A DNA stretch of 64,000 nt from Zygaena filipendulae (Eukaryota; Arthropoda; Insecta; Lepidoptera; Zygaenidae). Position numbers and translations under genes: made by a program. Shown in pieces: positions 11,401 to 26,400 of this stretch. The notes under the pieces are model-generated. The model was not told the DNA's origin. It saw nothing but the letters and a program-made list of their open reading frames with translations, and ran no database searches. How positions within the stretch are numbered: the first letter of the stretch is position 1; the number at the start of each line of letters is the position of its first letter. Location of the stretch: positions 2,621,501 through 2,685,500 of the forward strand of contig OU015675.1 in NCBI GenBank assembly GCA_907165275.2, given 5' to 3'.

Positions 11401-14400
11401 TGTGTGCTGATTACAAAGATTGTATTATTTGCAATTATCAAAACCTGTATACAATGGTAATTTAATTATGACGATCAACAAGAGATGGTATTTTTTTCTT
11501 CTTTTATTATTATCTGAACACTTCATTATAATAATATTATTATATCCAATATAAATATACGATAACATTACTTAATTACGAAATTGCGGTTGTAAAGCTT
11601 ATTTGTGATAACTTCTCCTAATGTTTTTCGGTTTTCTAATAATTTATCGAAAAATTTGTTTCGAGTTGTGAGTCTTCGCTTACGGAATTATTTATTATTT
11701 ATAAATTAATAAGTCGACGGTTAAAGAAAAGTGTTTTTTTTTTTTATATAAAACGATAAGAGCAAATAAAGAAATGACAGTCTTGGTGCGATGGACTAAC
11801 TTAGAAAAAGCTTTTGAGGAAGCCAGCGGGTCCAGCCTGCGTGGTTGCATGGAAAAAAATTTTATTATTAAATTAGTAATATCAATAATGTTAAAATATA
11901 CTATTTCGTTAGTGATATTAATTAGTTTTAACGGTGATGTTGGACAACTCACCTCTTCTCTTTGTGCTTGTGCTTGTTGCTGACTTTTGAGTTTGGCCTG
12001 AAGGTTTCTCACGGACCTGCGACATAAAATAAATATAAATCTATACTTCTTTATTCTCACGCTAGCTAACTAGCTAAAAACCGAAATACGTATCTTTCTT
12101 CTTTATTTACTGACTACTTTTAATCAAAAAACTATTAGAATTACTTCTATTATATAGAAGAACTTCCATTACGAGTCGTGATTCTATTTTAGTGAATCTT
12201 TACGTCACAAAACAGAACTACGTCCATATTTAATTCTCCCGAATCTCTTCAAATCTTTAGTAATTTTGAACGGGCGCCAGTCCCCTATTTTATACACCAC
12301 CGCAGTATTTGTGAATTTGAAAGCAGACTCACTGTCATGTTATGTATGTAGATTACTCACTGTTGCAAGTCCATGATTTGCTTCTCCTTCTGCGCCTGCT
12401 CCTCTTGAGACATCTGCACAAGTTGCAGGAGTCTCTCCGTCTCTGCTGTCAGCCGTTTCGCTTCTTCTTTGCTTTGTTCGTACTGTTGCTTCACTTGCTC
12501 TGCTTCTTTCTGCGTCTCTGTCAGCTTGCGGTTGATCTCTGACACCGCTGCTGCGCTGCCGCCAGCCTGAAAACAAACGATAATGGTGTCACATATTATA
12601 GTGGTGTTAAGTCCTACGAAATACTTATAAGGGTACTAGATGTGCCCCGCGGTTTCACTCGCGTTAATTTCAGAGTTCCCGCGGTAATTCCGGGATAAAA
12701 AGTACCCTATGTGTTAATCTGATGTATAAGCTATAAGTTTAATTTAAATCCATCCAGTAGTTTTTGCGTGAAAGAGTAACAAACAAACATCCATCCATCC
12801 TTCCATCCATCCATCCATCCATCCATCCATCCATCCATACATTCTTCAAACTTTCGCGTTTATAATATTAGTAGGATTTTGTGTTTGATTTTCGTAATAT
12901 CTAAAAAAATACAAGACTGCTTGTTATTCGTACTTGAAGAGTCTTATTATCGAACGAATAACTAAAGGTATAACAAGGTGTTCTACATCTATAGGATGCC
13001 AGATATTTAATATGAATAAAAAATTATTCGTTCATTTATCAGTCAAAATCGGTTAAAATCGGTCCAGCCGTTCCAAAGGTTAGCCGGAACAAACAGACAA
13101 ACAGACAGACAGACAGACACAGCAAAATTTTAAAAGTTGGTTTTTTATGTGAGTATTGTAATATACTTTTATATGCATTTAGTGAAAAGCTGTTAATTTG
13201 AAATTACAAACAGACACTTCAATTTTATTTATGTGCATAGATGTATAGATTTAAGGATTCGTTAAGTCCGTCGAGAGGCCTAAGGAAGAAATTATAACAT
13301 CGTCACACCACGTCAGAGGATATTACTGCGATCCCACTGTGATATAACGTAACAACTAACTTAATCTTTGTATAATATTATGTATATATTTATTTATTTA
13401 CCTTCCTCAAAGATGCTTCCATTTGGTCCATTTGCTCTTTCCTCTTCTTCAACTGTCGATCTAATTCCGTTAGCGACTTCTCCTTCTCCTCTACTTCTTT
13501 CCTCTTGTTTTCCCACGATCTTCTGTGCTCGTCGAATTGCTTCCTCGCGTCTTCTAACTTTTTGAATTCTTCTTGTAAGTGTCTCTTAGCTTGGGCTGTA
13601 TCTTCGCCAGCCTTGGCGTTCTGATTTCCAACTGCTTGTAGTTTCTTGTTCGCTTCGTGAAGATCGAGCTGTGATGTGGAAAGATCGCGTTAAATCATAA
13701 TTAATGATCATTAATTCTAGTCAATTTTAGAACGGCAAAGATAAAAATCGTTTTCAGAATCAAAGATTTAATGTAGGTAACAGAAAGCGTAACTTTTTAC
13801 AATTGAAATATTATTGCAAAGTAAAATTTTAGTTGTAGCAGATAATTTGCATCACACTTAATGATTCATACATTAACAAATAAATAAATTGCAAACATAC
13901 ACGGTACCGTACCGAATGCTGAAAAGAATGATAAAAAAGAACATCACAGTCATATTCACATTATTTGCAATTTTATTGCACCAAATACCTAAATATTTTT
14001 TATATTTTTTCCCGAAAATATCTAAAATTTAAATTAAATATTGTGCAGCATATTTATCAGATCATTGGTGCAATAATTTGCTAATAATAATACTGAACAC
14101 AACATACATTACGATAAAAAAATTGACGAAACAAATACAAATAATTGATGAGAGGTTGGAGGATGTCCGGCGGGCTGTGGGTGGCATGCTAACTATACAA
14201 CAGCAATAGATGTCACGACCGACAGCGATGATGACTTTAACCAAAAACATAATGTAAATTTATGAACCAAAAACCATCTACACGATGACAATAAATGATG
14301 TAGGTAAGCAGACAACGCACTAGACACGATTGAGGTTTAATCGAGTTTTAAAATGAGATTTATAGGCAAATGAGACAAATAAACATTAAAAATCAAACTC

Positions 14401-17400
14401 GATTCAACCACGCGATGCCGCCCCTACAGCCGTTCGTCGCTGGCCAATCCTCCAACTGACCTGACTCTTCTCCAATTCTTGAACAAGCATCTCGAGCTGT
14501 GACTGGCATCTCTCCCGCTCAACGGCAAGCGATCGCGCCTCCGCTTGAGCCGCTTCAAGCTGCTTCTGAACCTCCCGAACATCAGATGGTCCTCGAGATT
14601 GAAGCTGCTGTAATTGCTGATGTTGTGCATGGCATTGTTTCTCTACAGACTGTAAGCGCTGCTGACATTCCGACAGAGCTTTTTCAGCTGCAATTGCCTT
14701 TGCTTTTTCTGACTCCACAGCTGCTCTCCACTTATCGGTTTCGGCTACTTTTTGTGCCTCTTTCTCGGCACGTTCCGCTCGTTGCCTAATCGCATCTCTA
14801 TCTTTAGATACAGCTTGAATCTGTTGTTGTAGTTTAGCTATTTCTCTGTCGCGATTCTCAAGGACGGATTTAGTGCCTCTTTCTGAGTCCTGAGCCATCT
14901 TTCTTTGTTCTTCTTTCATTTTGCGTACTTCTTCTCGTTGCTTCTGAAGCTCAGCTTCTGAAGCGTTCAGTTCTCTCTGGAAATTTACGAGCATGTCTTG
15001 AGATTTTTCCAACTGAACCACTAATTGGTCACGCTCTATTGTCAACTGTTTTGTATCTGCCTCCAATTTCACTATTTGTTTTTCTATAGCATCTGCTTGT
15101 TTGTCTCTCTGTTCTAAAATAGATGCCATCTTTTCTCTGTCTCTCACAGACTGAGCTAGCTCTTGTTGCAATTTCACTAAAGTCTCTTGGGTTCTATGAT
15201 CTAACGTTCTCTGCTGTTGTTCTATATTACGTCTTGTGTTCTGTATTTCAGCTCTTAATGCATCTCTCTCTTGTTCAATTTGCCGCATTTCTAGAATGGT
15301 TCTTTCTAGTCGCTCGTGCATTCGGCCCAATTCATTTGTCATCCTGTCATATTCAACACGAGTCGTTTCATTAGTTTCTTGATATTTGGCCAAATGCATC
15401 TGAGACTTCTCAAGTTCTTTTGCTAGGCGACCTGCTTCCATTTCTGTATTATCTCTAGCCTGTATTGCTTTTTCTAATTTATCACGGAGCCTTTCAATTT
15501 CAAGCCTATCTTCAGTTCTAGCTTTATCACCTGCTACCGCTTGTAATTTCATTCTTTCAATCTGCTGCAGCTCACCTTTGAGTCTCTCATTATCTTTATC
15601 TAGCTGATCTGAACGCAATTTCAATTTTTCGCAACGGTCCCTGAACTTTTCGCACTCAATATGAGCGCGTTCAAGATCAGTTCTTTGTTTTTCTAACGCT
15701 CCACTCAATTTCATTACTTCGCTCTTAGATAATTCTAATTGTATATTCATTTCATGTAGTTTTGTCTCTGCTTGTTCCTTCTCAGCTTGCAAACGCTGAA
15801 TGTCAGCCTGCGCAGTCTCGTAACGTTCACGGTGCTTGTCAATCTCTGCCTGCATTCGGTTCAGTTCATTACTCCATTTATCCTGTTCAAATTGGTATTT
15901 ACCTCGAAGGCTTTCCACGCGTTCTAGTTCGGATCGTAGACGTGCCACTTCTTCATCCGCCTTGCGCGCCCGCTCCAACTCTAACGTAGTCTTCTCTAGT
16001 CGTGCGCGCAGTCGCTCTACTTCTAGTTTAGTTCTTTCATGTTCTTCTTTAGTATCATGATACTTCCCGTAACGTGCTGCATATCTTTCCGCTTCTTCTC
16101 TAGCTCCGGATGCATCTTGTTTAACTTTATCTAATTCTGCTTGGACCCTTCTAAGTTCTGATGAAACTTTATCATGTTTATCGTACATTTTTTCTAATTC
16201 TACCTGTACCCTTGCCATTTCTTCTTGAGTCTTCTCATTGGAAGCTTGCGCTTTCCCACACTGTGTCATTGCTCTATCGTACTCGAATTGTAAACGTTCA
16301 CTGTCAGCAATCAACTTTTCTTTTTCTGCTTGCAACCGCCGCAATTCGATTTGGCTCTTTTCGTAGCGTTCACGTACCATTTCAATATCAACGCACAACC
16401 TATCCATATCTTCTTTAGCTTTTTCCTCCTGCTCTTTAGTCCTGCCTAACTGTAAAGAAGCTCTATCGTACATTTCCTGCAATCTTGATAGTTCGTCTTG
16501 CAGTTTTCTTTGTTCATCCCTTGATTTAGTGGACATGTGAACATGTTTCTCTAATTCTAGTTCAAGTCGATCTTTGTCTGCTTCTAATATATCTATTTTG
16601 TTTTGCAGTCGGTAGATTTCATTCTGAGACCTGGAAAACACAAAAACTTGTCGTTACGACATAGAATGTATTATTATTGTTGGGACCCGACTACTACAAC
16701 AAACATCGCCACCAACACAAGACAACAGTTAAAATAAATGTTACCTATCATACTTTTCTAGCATTTTTTCGTATTCTTTGTGCGCCGTCTCCTTCTCTTC
16801 TATAGTCTTCTGTGATGAGTAGAGAGCTTTATCGAGTTTCTCTTTCATGATTTCAAGTTCTGTTAAGGCATCATCTCGTTCCATCTGAAATAATAAAATA
16901 AATAATCAGAAACTATATCTATCAACGTAAAGTGATCAAATTGAGCATTTTGGCTGTATTGTATAGAATGCTTTAGTCAAGTTTAAACGATGTTTTATAC
17001 ATTGCTTTATCTTTTAGGATACTTTTTTATAATGCTTAAGCTATGGAATACTAGATTATAAAGAATGGTGGTAATATATAGACAACAATAGGCGTCACTA
17101 TTGGTAAAATTTGTTTGATAGATAGCTAAAGGTGTTTTTACCGTCAACTTCTGATGTTGTTGATGAGCCTTGTCCCATCTCTCCCTCAACACATCCAGCT
17201 CAGTGACAGCGCTTTCTCTGTCTCTCGCAGCTCGATTTGCAGCAGCTGCAGCCGCTTCAGCTCTCTCTCGACAGCTGGCCGCTTCTGCTAGAGCTGCATC
17301 TCGCTCTTTCTGGATACGAGTTACGAGAGCCTGGAAGGAGATGAAAACCATTTTTGAAGGTATAACTATTTATATAAGATATTAGTCTAATAGAATTCCA

Positions 17401-20400
17401 AAGATCTAAGTCAAAAGTAAGTGTAAGATGAGGACAATTTTTTTTTTTTTATATAATGTGTAAGCTTGCATGAAACCATTTTTATGGCCCTTGACTGTCC
17501 CTTTGGTTTATATAGGTCTATGAAAATAAGTTGACCATGATCACTGCCAAGTTATCATTTACACACGCATACTAATGTATTCATGTGTAAACTATAACTT
17601 TTCATATGTAAGCGTCAATGTTAAGATGTGTTGTGTATGGTGTCTTTCTGCAACTTTTCACAAGTAAAATCAGAGAAAAAATATTATTATAATATTGGAA
17701 CGTAATATTAGCTACATATGGTTTAAAAATAATAAAATTGCTTGGTTTTTATCACATAGCGCTATTTATGTACAAAACTAAGCAGAGCTTGTACTATGTT
17801 TTCGTTAATAAAGACATAAAATACATATAGATATAATGTACTAAACCGACAGATCCATGGTAAATATGAATGTTCATCATATAAATGTACCCTGTTGAGG
17901 GAATTGAACCCGTGACCCTTGGCATAATTGGGTATTTTCCGGGGTATGAAAATCAAAATTCTAATTAGTCCGTCAGTTAGAAAATAAATAAAATAATAGA
18001 CACGTATTTTTTTCTTTTTTAAATTATTTAAAATATACAATATACATAGATAAAGCGCATTAATTTTTTTTTTTTTTTTTTAATTTATTGGGCTAATAAA
18101 CAAAGTTAAGAGTGGGGGTCTTGTGACGTCTATATTTAGTATAAGCCCCATACAAACCGCACCAGGTTGTGACGTCACGCGCAATGTATCGCCGTTATTT
18201 TTTGATTACGTAAAAAAAAATACGTGTCCAATATTTTTTACTAATCTACACGACGGACCAAAAATTAGATACAGCAGTCGTGTTAACTAACTACTAAACC
18301 TTTGGTAAGTACTTCCTGATGCTCTTCTTCTTCTTGAATTATTTTTATTATTTTTTAAAATAAAATAGGAAGAATTCAGTAAAATCCTTTGGAAATCCCG
18401 ATATTACATTAACATTCCAAAATAACTTTACAGCCAAAAACCCACTGTCAAATTCAATATTATCTTACATAGAGCATGTTTTTTGGCATACATCCAATAT
18501 CCACGGTGCCATGTCAATGCTAAATCAATGTTGGTTGTAGTAAGGCTCCACACTCGAATATAGGCTTGCCAAAAATCGTCTGAATTACACGTGATAAAAC
18601 TCTACTAATGTTTTCTAAAAAATTCTGAGACTAGTCAAAGCCCGCACAATATTTCGTATTTTAATTATAAAAAATTGTGAATGAAATTCTTAATTTTGAC
18701 TTAGTCGCCTTTACCTATGGTGTCTCTTCTGAATTATTCCAAACTAGCTGTGCCCCATGGTTTCACAAAAGCTAAATAATTTTAATAATAAAAAAAAAAA
18801 TCTCTTGTTTAGCTGACAATCGAAACAAATTAAACGTGCCTAATGAGTTTTGTTATGACCCAAAAAACCAAAGCGATTAATAAAGTTCTAGGCAGTATTG
18901 TTATTATTGCCTGAGGGGCTATTATGTAACTTTTATTTCTATAATTTTTCAGTTGCAATCAAAAACATGGCGGTTTTGCGATTACAATGTGCACGTTTTG
19001 ACACCTACAATATTTATCTAGCAATCAACCAAAATAAACATACATACTTCAAAAGTTGAAGCTGTCTAAAAACCGCTATGTTTCTGATTGAAATCATGGA
19101 CCATGATTGAAATCGAAAAATTATAGGAACAAAAGTTACATAATTGCCCTACTGGTTTATAATTATTATTATAGTTTAAATCCATCCATAGCTCGTTATT
19201 ACGGTCATAAGAATGACAAAATAATACGAGAAACAGAAGAGAAATCGCGAAACACGATCAGGATTGCGGTCGATAAATAACTTGAACTATTACTCTTTTA
19301 ATAAAGTAGTAGATATTAATATTGAAAGATATATTTTATATGTTTGTTCAAGTCCGCTATTTGAGTTTACTTCACGCAATGTAATATAGTAGAGGTCAGA
19401 CTGTAAGTCTAGACTGAATGGCAGACCAGCCTGAATTCAGGTCATTGATCTAACTATTTTCGTCGGGTAATGTCAGGAAATGTATGATAAATATTTTATG
19501 AGAACTGCCTTCTACAGCGCTAGGTACGTAAAACACGAGTTACATTTTATTTATGGACTTACTATTGAACGCGAATCCACCCTAGCGCCTCGATTCGAGA
19601 TTCTTTCACTACATCTATACCAATATTATAAAGAGGAAAGATTTAATTTTTTGTTTGTTACGATTTAACTCAAAAACTACTGGACTGATTTCAAAAATTC
19701 TTTCACCATTAAAAAGCTACATTATCCCTGAGTAACATAGGCTATATTGTAATCCGGAATTCCCGCGGGAACTTCGAAGTTGTCGCGGTTGAAAACGTGC
19801 GGGACAGCTAGTATATTATATACTAATTATATACTGGCTGTCGTGAGTTTCGGAATTCGCACAGGAAATTTTCTAAAATAAACGTAGCCTGTTACTCCTT
19901 ATAACATTAACTATCTGCCAGTGAAAGTCCCGTTTAAATCAGTCCAGCCATTTCAGAGATTAGCAGGAACAAACATACAAACAGATCGACAGAGAGACAG
20001 ACAGACACAGAAACAATTGTGTGAATATACTAAATATAATACGTTCAATAGTTTTGAGTGATACGTGTCCAAACAAACCGAAAAATCCGCAAAAAGACCT
20101 TTACGTAGGTAATAATTTTCCTGAAATGGAAATCAATATCGATTCGGATTCTATTGGTTTCTTGTTCCTTGACCACCCCGCCGCATTTAAAAAAAATATT
20201 TTTAATGTAATGACACTCCTTATCTATATTATCTATAATGTTAATAAAGACAAAAGCTATCTATGATTCTAAGCTTGCAGTGTACCTATCTACCTATACA
20301 TATATATTATAAGAGTTCACAAACTATTTCAGTGTATTAAAGATATTTTATATACCTTATCATTCAGCCAAGACATCTTGGGATATTTAGCAATCATAAG

Positions 20401-23400
20401 TTGGTGCTTTGTTAACTATCAATATTTTTTTACTTTTCGTATTTTTACTGTCACTAAATTAGGTCGAATAACACATTTTTTAAACTTACGATATTTGCTA
20501 CCAATTTTTTCTTCAGTAATTTAGTTTATTGCAATGCTAAGTTTTACCTGTGCTTTATCGTGCTTGTCTCTGAATCTGTCCGCATCGAGCTGTGCGGTGT
20601 CTCTTTCTTTCTGCATCCTTGCTGCTTGACCCAGAGCTTTGTCGAGCTGTGATTGTATCGACTCGAAGTCGTAGGCTTGCTTCTCTCGGTCGACTTGGAG
20701 CTTCAAATAAAAATAATTTTCATTATTAAACAAAAGATACTTTATAGAGGTTTCGCACGCCTGTTTGAAAAATAAAATTATATGTAATGATAAAAAACTA
20801 GATCGTTTGCAATAATGAAACCTCTCCCTCTATCACTTTTCATCTCAATACACGAAACGGCAATATGACCAATGGGAGCAAAAAATGAGAATCGATTAAA
20901 AAATTTACACTAACTCAAAAAATATTCCATCTCAAATATTTATTTTTTACCATTGGATGCGGGAAGCGCAGAAACGGTTGTTGTGGCAATCCTTGGGGGA
21001 AGCCTATGTCCAGCAATGGATGTTTTTCGGCTGATATGATGATGGTGATTACCTAATTAGAATTATTCTTTCCTCACCTTCCTATTTTCAACAGCAGCCT
21101 TATCCAGTTTCTCTTGTAGCTTGTCTATCTCTGAATGGGCCATATCGAGGGATGCTTGTAGCTTATCCTGCTGCAGTTGGGCCTTTCCCAGCGTGCTTTG
21201 ACTCCTCTCAAGCTCTTCGCGCGCCTTCTCAAGCTCAGCTACGGCTTTGTCTCGCTCGGAATGCAGCCGACTTACAGATGATTGTACACTGGACCAGACA
21301 ACAAGCAAATTATGAATTAAGTTTTTAAAGATTATACCTAGTAGATACCTACAGGTACATATAATGTTTAGATGGTATTTTGCGTTGGGAAAAGTGTTGT
21401 GGTCATGTCAACTAATGACAACTCCGATCATCGAACCTGAATTTCAGAATTTATATACGAATATCTTATATTTGTAGCTGAAACGTTGCCTCGGAGGCTT
21501 TTGTAAAATATATCAACTCTGTATAATTACCCCTGTAGGAAAATGTTATTACAACCCACAGAAATCGTAAAATTAGTATTATTTCTGTTTTACATATTAA
21601 TAATGGAACGTTATAGTAAGTTGTGTTAAAAAATTCCTACATTCATTCATAGATATGTACCTACCTAACATAACGGGTTCAAATTAAATATTTTATAGTC
21701 AACTTACCGGTCATATTCCTCCTTCAGACTATCCTGTTCGGTCTGTGCATTTTCCAACTTGGCTTTCAAACGATACACTTCGCCTTGTGACTTTTCAAGT
21801 TTATCTTGAAGCGCACTGGTTTCAGACCTCGCTCTTTCTGCGTCCGCTTGAGTCACCCTCAGCTCGGCTTGAGTGCGTCTCAACTCCGCTGATGCTTTAT
21901 CAGCTTTCTCCTGTGCTCTGTCTAACTCTTGAGACGTTGTCAATGTACTTCTACCGAATGTGGTCTGAGAGCGTTCTAGTTCATGCTTGAGTCTTTCATT
22001 TTCGAGCTCGAGTCTCGCTAAACGTTGTTTCGCTGCTTCCCAATCAGCGCCCGACCTTCCTACCTCACTCGCTGCTTTATCTAGCTCAGCTTTTGACTTA
22101 CCGAGTTCTGATTGTGAGCTTTCTAGTTTAGCTTCCAAGCGATCTTTCTCTGCTTGTGCCCTTTCAAGTCTAGCACCAAGTTTTTCTACTTCACTCTCTA
22201 AAGCGTGTAATTTCATCTTATAGTCAGCTATTTCTCTCTCGTGTAGTTCTCTTTCTTCATTCTTTTCGTGTTCGGCTCTGTCTCTCTGCTCTCTTAGCTG
22301 TTGGATTTGTTTCTCTTTATCACCTATCACTTCTTCAAGAGAAGATAGGGCTCCTTCCGAAGAGCAATGGTGCGCTTGCATTGCGTTCAGTCTGGCTCTT
22401 GCCATGTCGACTTGGTTATCTTTTTCTTTCAATAGATCCTCTAAATTTTCAATCTGAAAGAAAAAAGACAGTTGAGAAGAAAACATGTATTTGGCGTAAA
22501 ACTATAAATACGATGTGGAAACGAAATAATAAAATAAACTCAATAAATAAAATAATAAACATACCTTTCAAATAAAACGAAAACCACTAGCTCTAAAAAT
22601 AATAAAAAATGAAGATAAATAAAACACTTTTAAATATAATAATAAAAACAAAATACAAAAACATACGTCACAATATGATGAATAAATCGACGACACAAAG
22701 GGTAAAAAGTATACTTTAAATAATAAAATTAAATATTTATTTAGCGTAGTTTTGTACATAATGGACTTAAATATACTCTATCTTCACGCGTATCGCAATA
22801 TTAACCGCCTATATGGGATTTACGTCATTAGTGTATTTAACGTAGGTATTTATAATAAAAGGGTGGAATTTAAGTGCCTAACTATTAGTTTTATAAAACA
22901 CACAAGTTGAAAATTGCCTCTTTGCACGTAATACGTTTAACGATACATTGAAAACGAATAAAAATGGCAGTAGGTAATGGAACTTTTTTCTTGGTTAAAA
23001 TGAAAGTTGACGATGACACGACGTTAAAATTTGTCAATTTTAAAAATTAAAAGTAAAAACAGGTAAATGTTTTTCATTGCAACTTTTTTTTTTCTTCATT
23101 TCATTTATTTTATAAGAACAATAGATTAGATTAGATTAGATTTATTTATTTCACATTATCAGATTCAAAATTACATCAAATTATAATATGTCAAAGGATA
23201 AAGTGATCGTCAGATTTCAATAAATAAATGTCAATAAGTGTAAATAAACCATATAGGATGTTAATCCCTATATGGTAACAATAGGTTAGGTAGGAAACTA
23301 TGTCCTCCTAGTATCCATTCGATGGCAGGTTTCACGTTCTGAACTATGATATTCGAGTTCGACCAAGCACGTCATGTGCAATTATCGAATGTCCAATGAG

Positions 23401-26400
23401 CTTATTCAAACATATATTATGTATTCGTGCCCATATAGTCGACATTGTTTAATCACATGTCGAAATGGAGAATTGGTTAAAAACAAGTTGGTTCACACTT
23501 TGAAACCTATCTCTATTTCTCTCTCTATATTTTAATGTAGGGGGGCGGGGGTAGGTATATCTACATGTTCTCTCCTGCGGTTTCAGTCGCATTTAACCCA
23601 ATTCACTTTACATTAATAGAATCCTTATTAATATTTTCAGAATCCTACAATTAGTTCTTTATACACGATATATTAGTTTGCATTTTTACGTTACTACAAG
23701 TTACTAAACTAAATTAATATAAAAACAAATATACTGTAGAGTACCTACCTACTAAAAAGTATTTCGTACAGAAAAATACCGATACGTTCGATCCAATAAA
23801 TGAACGAAACTTTCACAATATTCGAGTATTTTTCAATACAAGCTACTGAAAATATTTCAGAGTGGAAACAAGTGCTTTTACATAATATGTCATAATATAC
23901 ATATATGTTATACAAGTATGAAGCTGTGCTATGTTTGACTAACGTCCGTGGTTATATGAGTTTGATTAAAAATCAATATTAATATTTATTTTACGCCCAA
24001 GCTATGGTATGCCATAACGATATTGACTGATGGGTCAATATCGCTATGGCATACCGATACACATTATGTACCGACACAAGTTAAATAAATTAATGTTAAT
24101 TGGCATTTAACTAATTAAGTTAAATCTCATTAAATGCCAATTAACACTAATTTACTGAACGTCTCTGATTGCGGCAGTTTTGTTTTAAAAATCTATACTT
24201 AACTAAGTAATCATTAAAGTCGACTCTGAGTGCGGCGGTAAGACTGGTAACTTAAGAAGTCAGAACAGTTTATAATCATTATTTATGTTGGTATGATCAT
24301 CCTTATTATTATTCTATCCATTTATTTTCCATATGTTTTTTCCGCAGCAATTAACTATTATTTATCAATGACCCATTAAACTACGTACTCTCCGTTTAAT
24401 TAGGCCCTTTCCACAGAATGAGGAAATTTCCAAACAAAACAAGAGTGAAAATCCAATAAGTGGATTAGCCAAACGATTCGTTGACAATAATGAAATGAAA
24501 TTAAATGGATCCAATGAATGTTCTTATTACGACGTGATATGGTAGGTACTTTCGTCACTGACCACAAAAAAAAATCATTTGAACTATTCGAAAAAACGAA
24601 GATTACTTACCTAGTAAGTCTGCCTAAAGTACCTACGCGTAAAAGCTATGCTTTAAAAATATGTATTTACCTCGGGTGACGGTTGAACGAATGGAATTTT
24701 ACTAGCGGTAACTTTCTGATATATTATCTATGATATATACATAATAGGTTTAACGCACAGCAGCTGTTTAAATTTTATTTTGAATTTTTATCATGGTAAT
24801 TATTATTTTACTATAAATATTTTGGCTAACCGTATCTAACTAACTGTGTATGGTAAATTATGCTCCATTTAAAAGAAGTAAGTACTTGACATAGACAAGG
24901 AAAAATAATCGTTTTATTACCTATTTGTCACAATCCATTGGCATCTTTGGAAATTTGCATCCCGCAACATCTCACATATTCTTGCGATTAAACCAACTTG
25001 AATCCCTTCTATGTAAGACATACCTTTCTCTGCAGCACGTTGATCTTCCTGTCTTTGATCTCAGAATGGTCCCTTAGCTCCGCCAACTCGTGTGCGGCCG
25101 CTAGCGTCGCTGCTGTTTTCTTCTCTACTAATCTACTTTTCTCATCTAAACGGGCCTTTAGCTCTTCCACCTGCAGAAGTATGTGTAATGAGAGAAGAAA
25201 CAAAATACCTCTTATAGCTGATACTTTCACACGAATTTTGTCCTTGCGATCATATTATATTTTGGTCTAAATGTCGATAATGGTAAATAGATAAATAAGC
25301 ATTGAGAACTCAAGAGAATGTATTTTCTTGAATTTTTTTATAGTGCATGTTCACACAAACCGACATATACAGACAATTACAGATCGAATTTTAAATATAT
25401 AGAATGTAGAAAATATTTTAGGTAGTTAAAACCAAGATTAAATCTCTACACAACACTAAAAACGATAAGTTAACTGTCAAACCTTAACTATAAGTATTTT
25501 CGGCTTACAACATTGTAGTATTTTGCAAAATAGTGTATTATTATGTTTTTTTTTGGGTTCATTTATTGCATATTTTTTCAGTAATAGTTTTAGACACAGA
25601 TAATATAATACTATACTGTTTTAGATATTATCTACATAACGACTCTTACGTCTGTCTGAAGCATGCTATAGTGTTCTTCTTTGGCGCAAAGCGATTCCTT
25701 TAGCACGGCTATGTGCCTCTGGTAATCCTGGTGCTGTTCATCCAGGGCCTTCATCTTCGCAGCCATCGCGAGGATCTCCTGATCCCTTCTCTGGATCTCC
25801 AGCCGGAACTCATCCAACTGCTCATCATTCCACCATCCGTCCAAATGTCGGTATAAACATTAAATCAATCCAAACAAACGATTAGTCCACACAAACACAG
25901 GTAGATACCACAATGAAAATATCAAAATACACTATCTACTAAGGCAATTGTGATGGCATAAATGATTTATAATATAATATGGTAAGTAAATATATTTATA
26001 ATCTACTAATTAATACTTTATTAGAAATGAATGTTATATTAATAGCTGATGTTAGTGATGTTTATCGCGATGTATGCAAAGCGTTATCAATCGATCTTTC
26101 TATAGATTGATGTCGATGTATTTTATCGTTTACGAGCGAAACTCTTCCAGCACATGAATTCGTAGATAGTGACGAAACACGACAAAAATAACAGTGCCAT
26201 GGAAGACATTTCGATTACCTCATAATAATTATAGATTCAAGTATCATCAGACCATGCATCGATAAATTTTTACCGCATTTAATAATTATATTTCAGAAAA
26301 AAATATATAACTCCACTTTCAACATTTCCACAAGATCGTACCAAACCAAAAAAGAACATAAAAATATTAATACAGCACTGGAAAACTTTCTACACTAACT

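Noticed and set aside
12789..12838. Regular CATC units resembling a repeat array
   Set aside because: A simple microsatellite inside a dispersed repeat; no spacers, so not a CRISPR array, which would also not be expected in an insect.
14499..16418. Several plus-strand open frames of 70-100 codons
   Set aside because: Antisense shadows of brp exon 12; low-complexity Leu/Ser/Phe translations expected opposite Glu/Lys/Gln codons.
17890..17925. Possible tRNA gene (B-box-like GGGTTCAATTCCC)
   Set aside because: Only the T-arm region is present; no A box, anticodon arm or acceptor stem, so it is treated as a SINE remnant.
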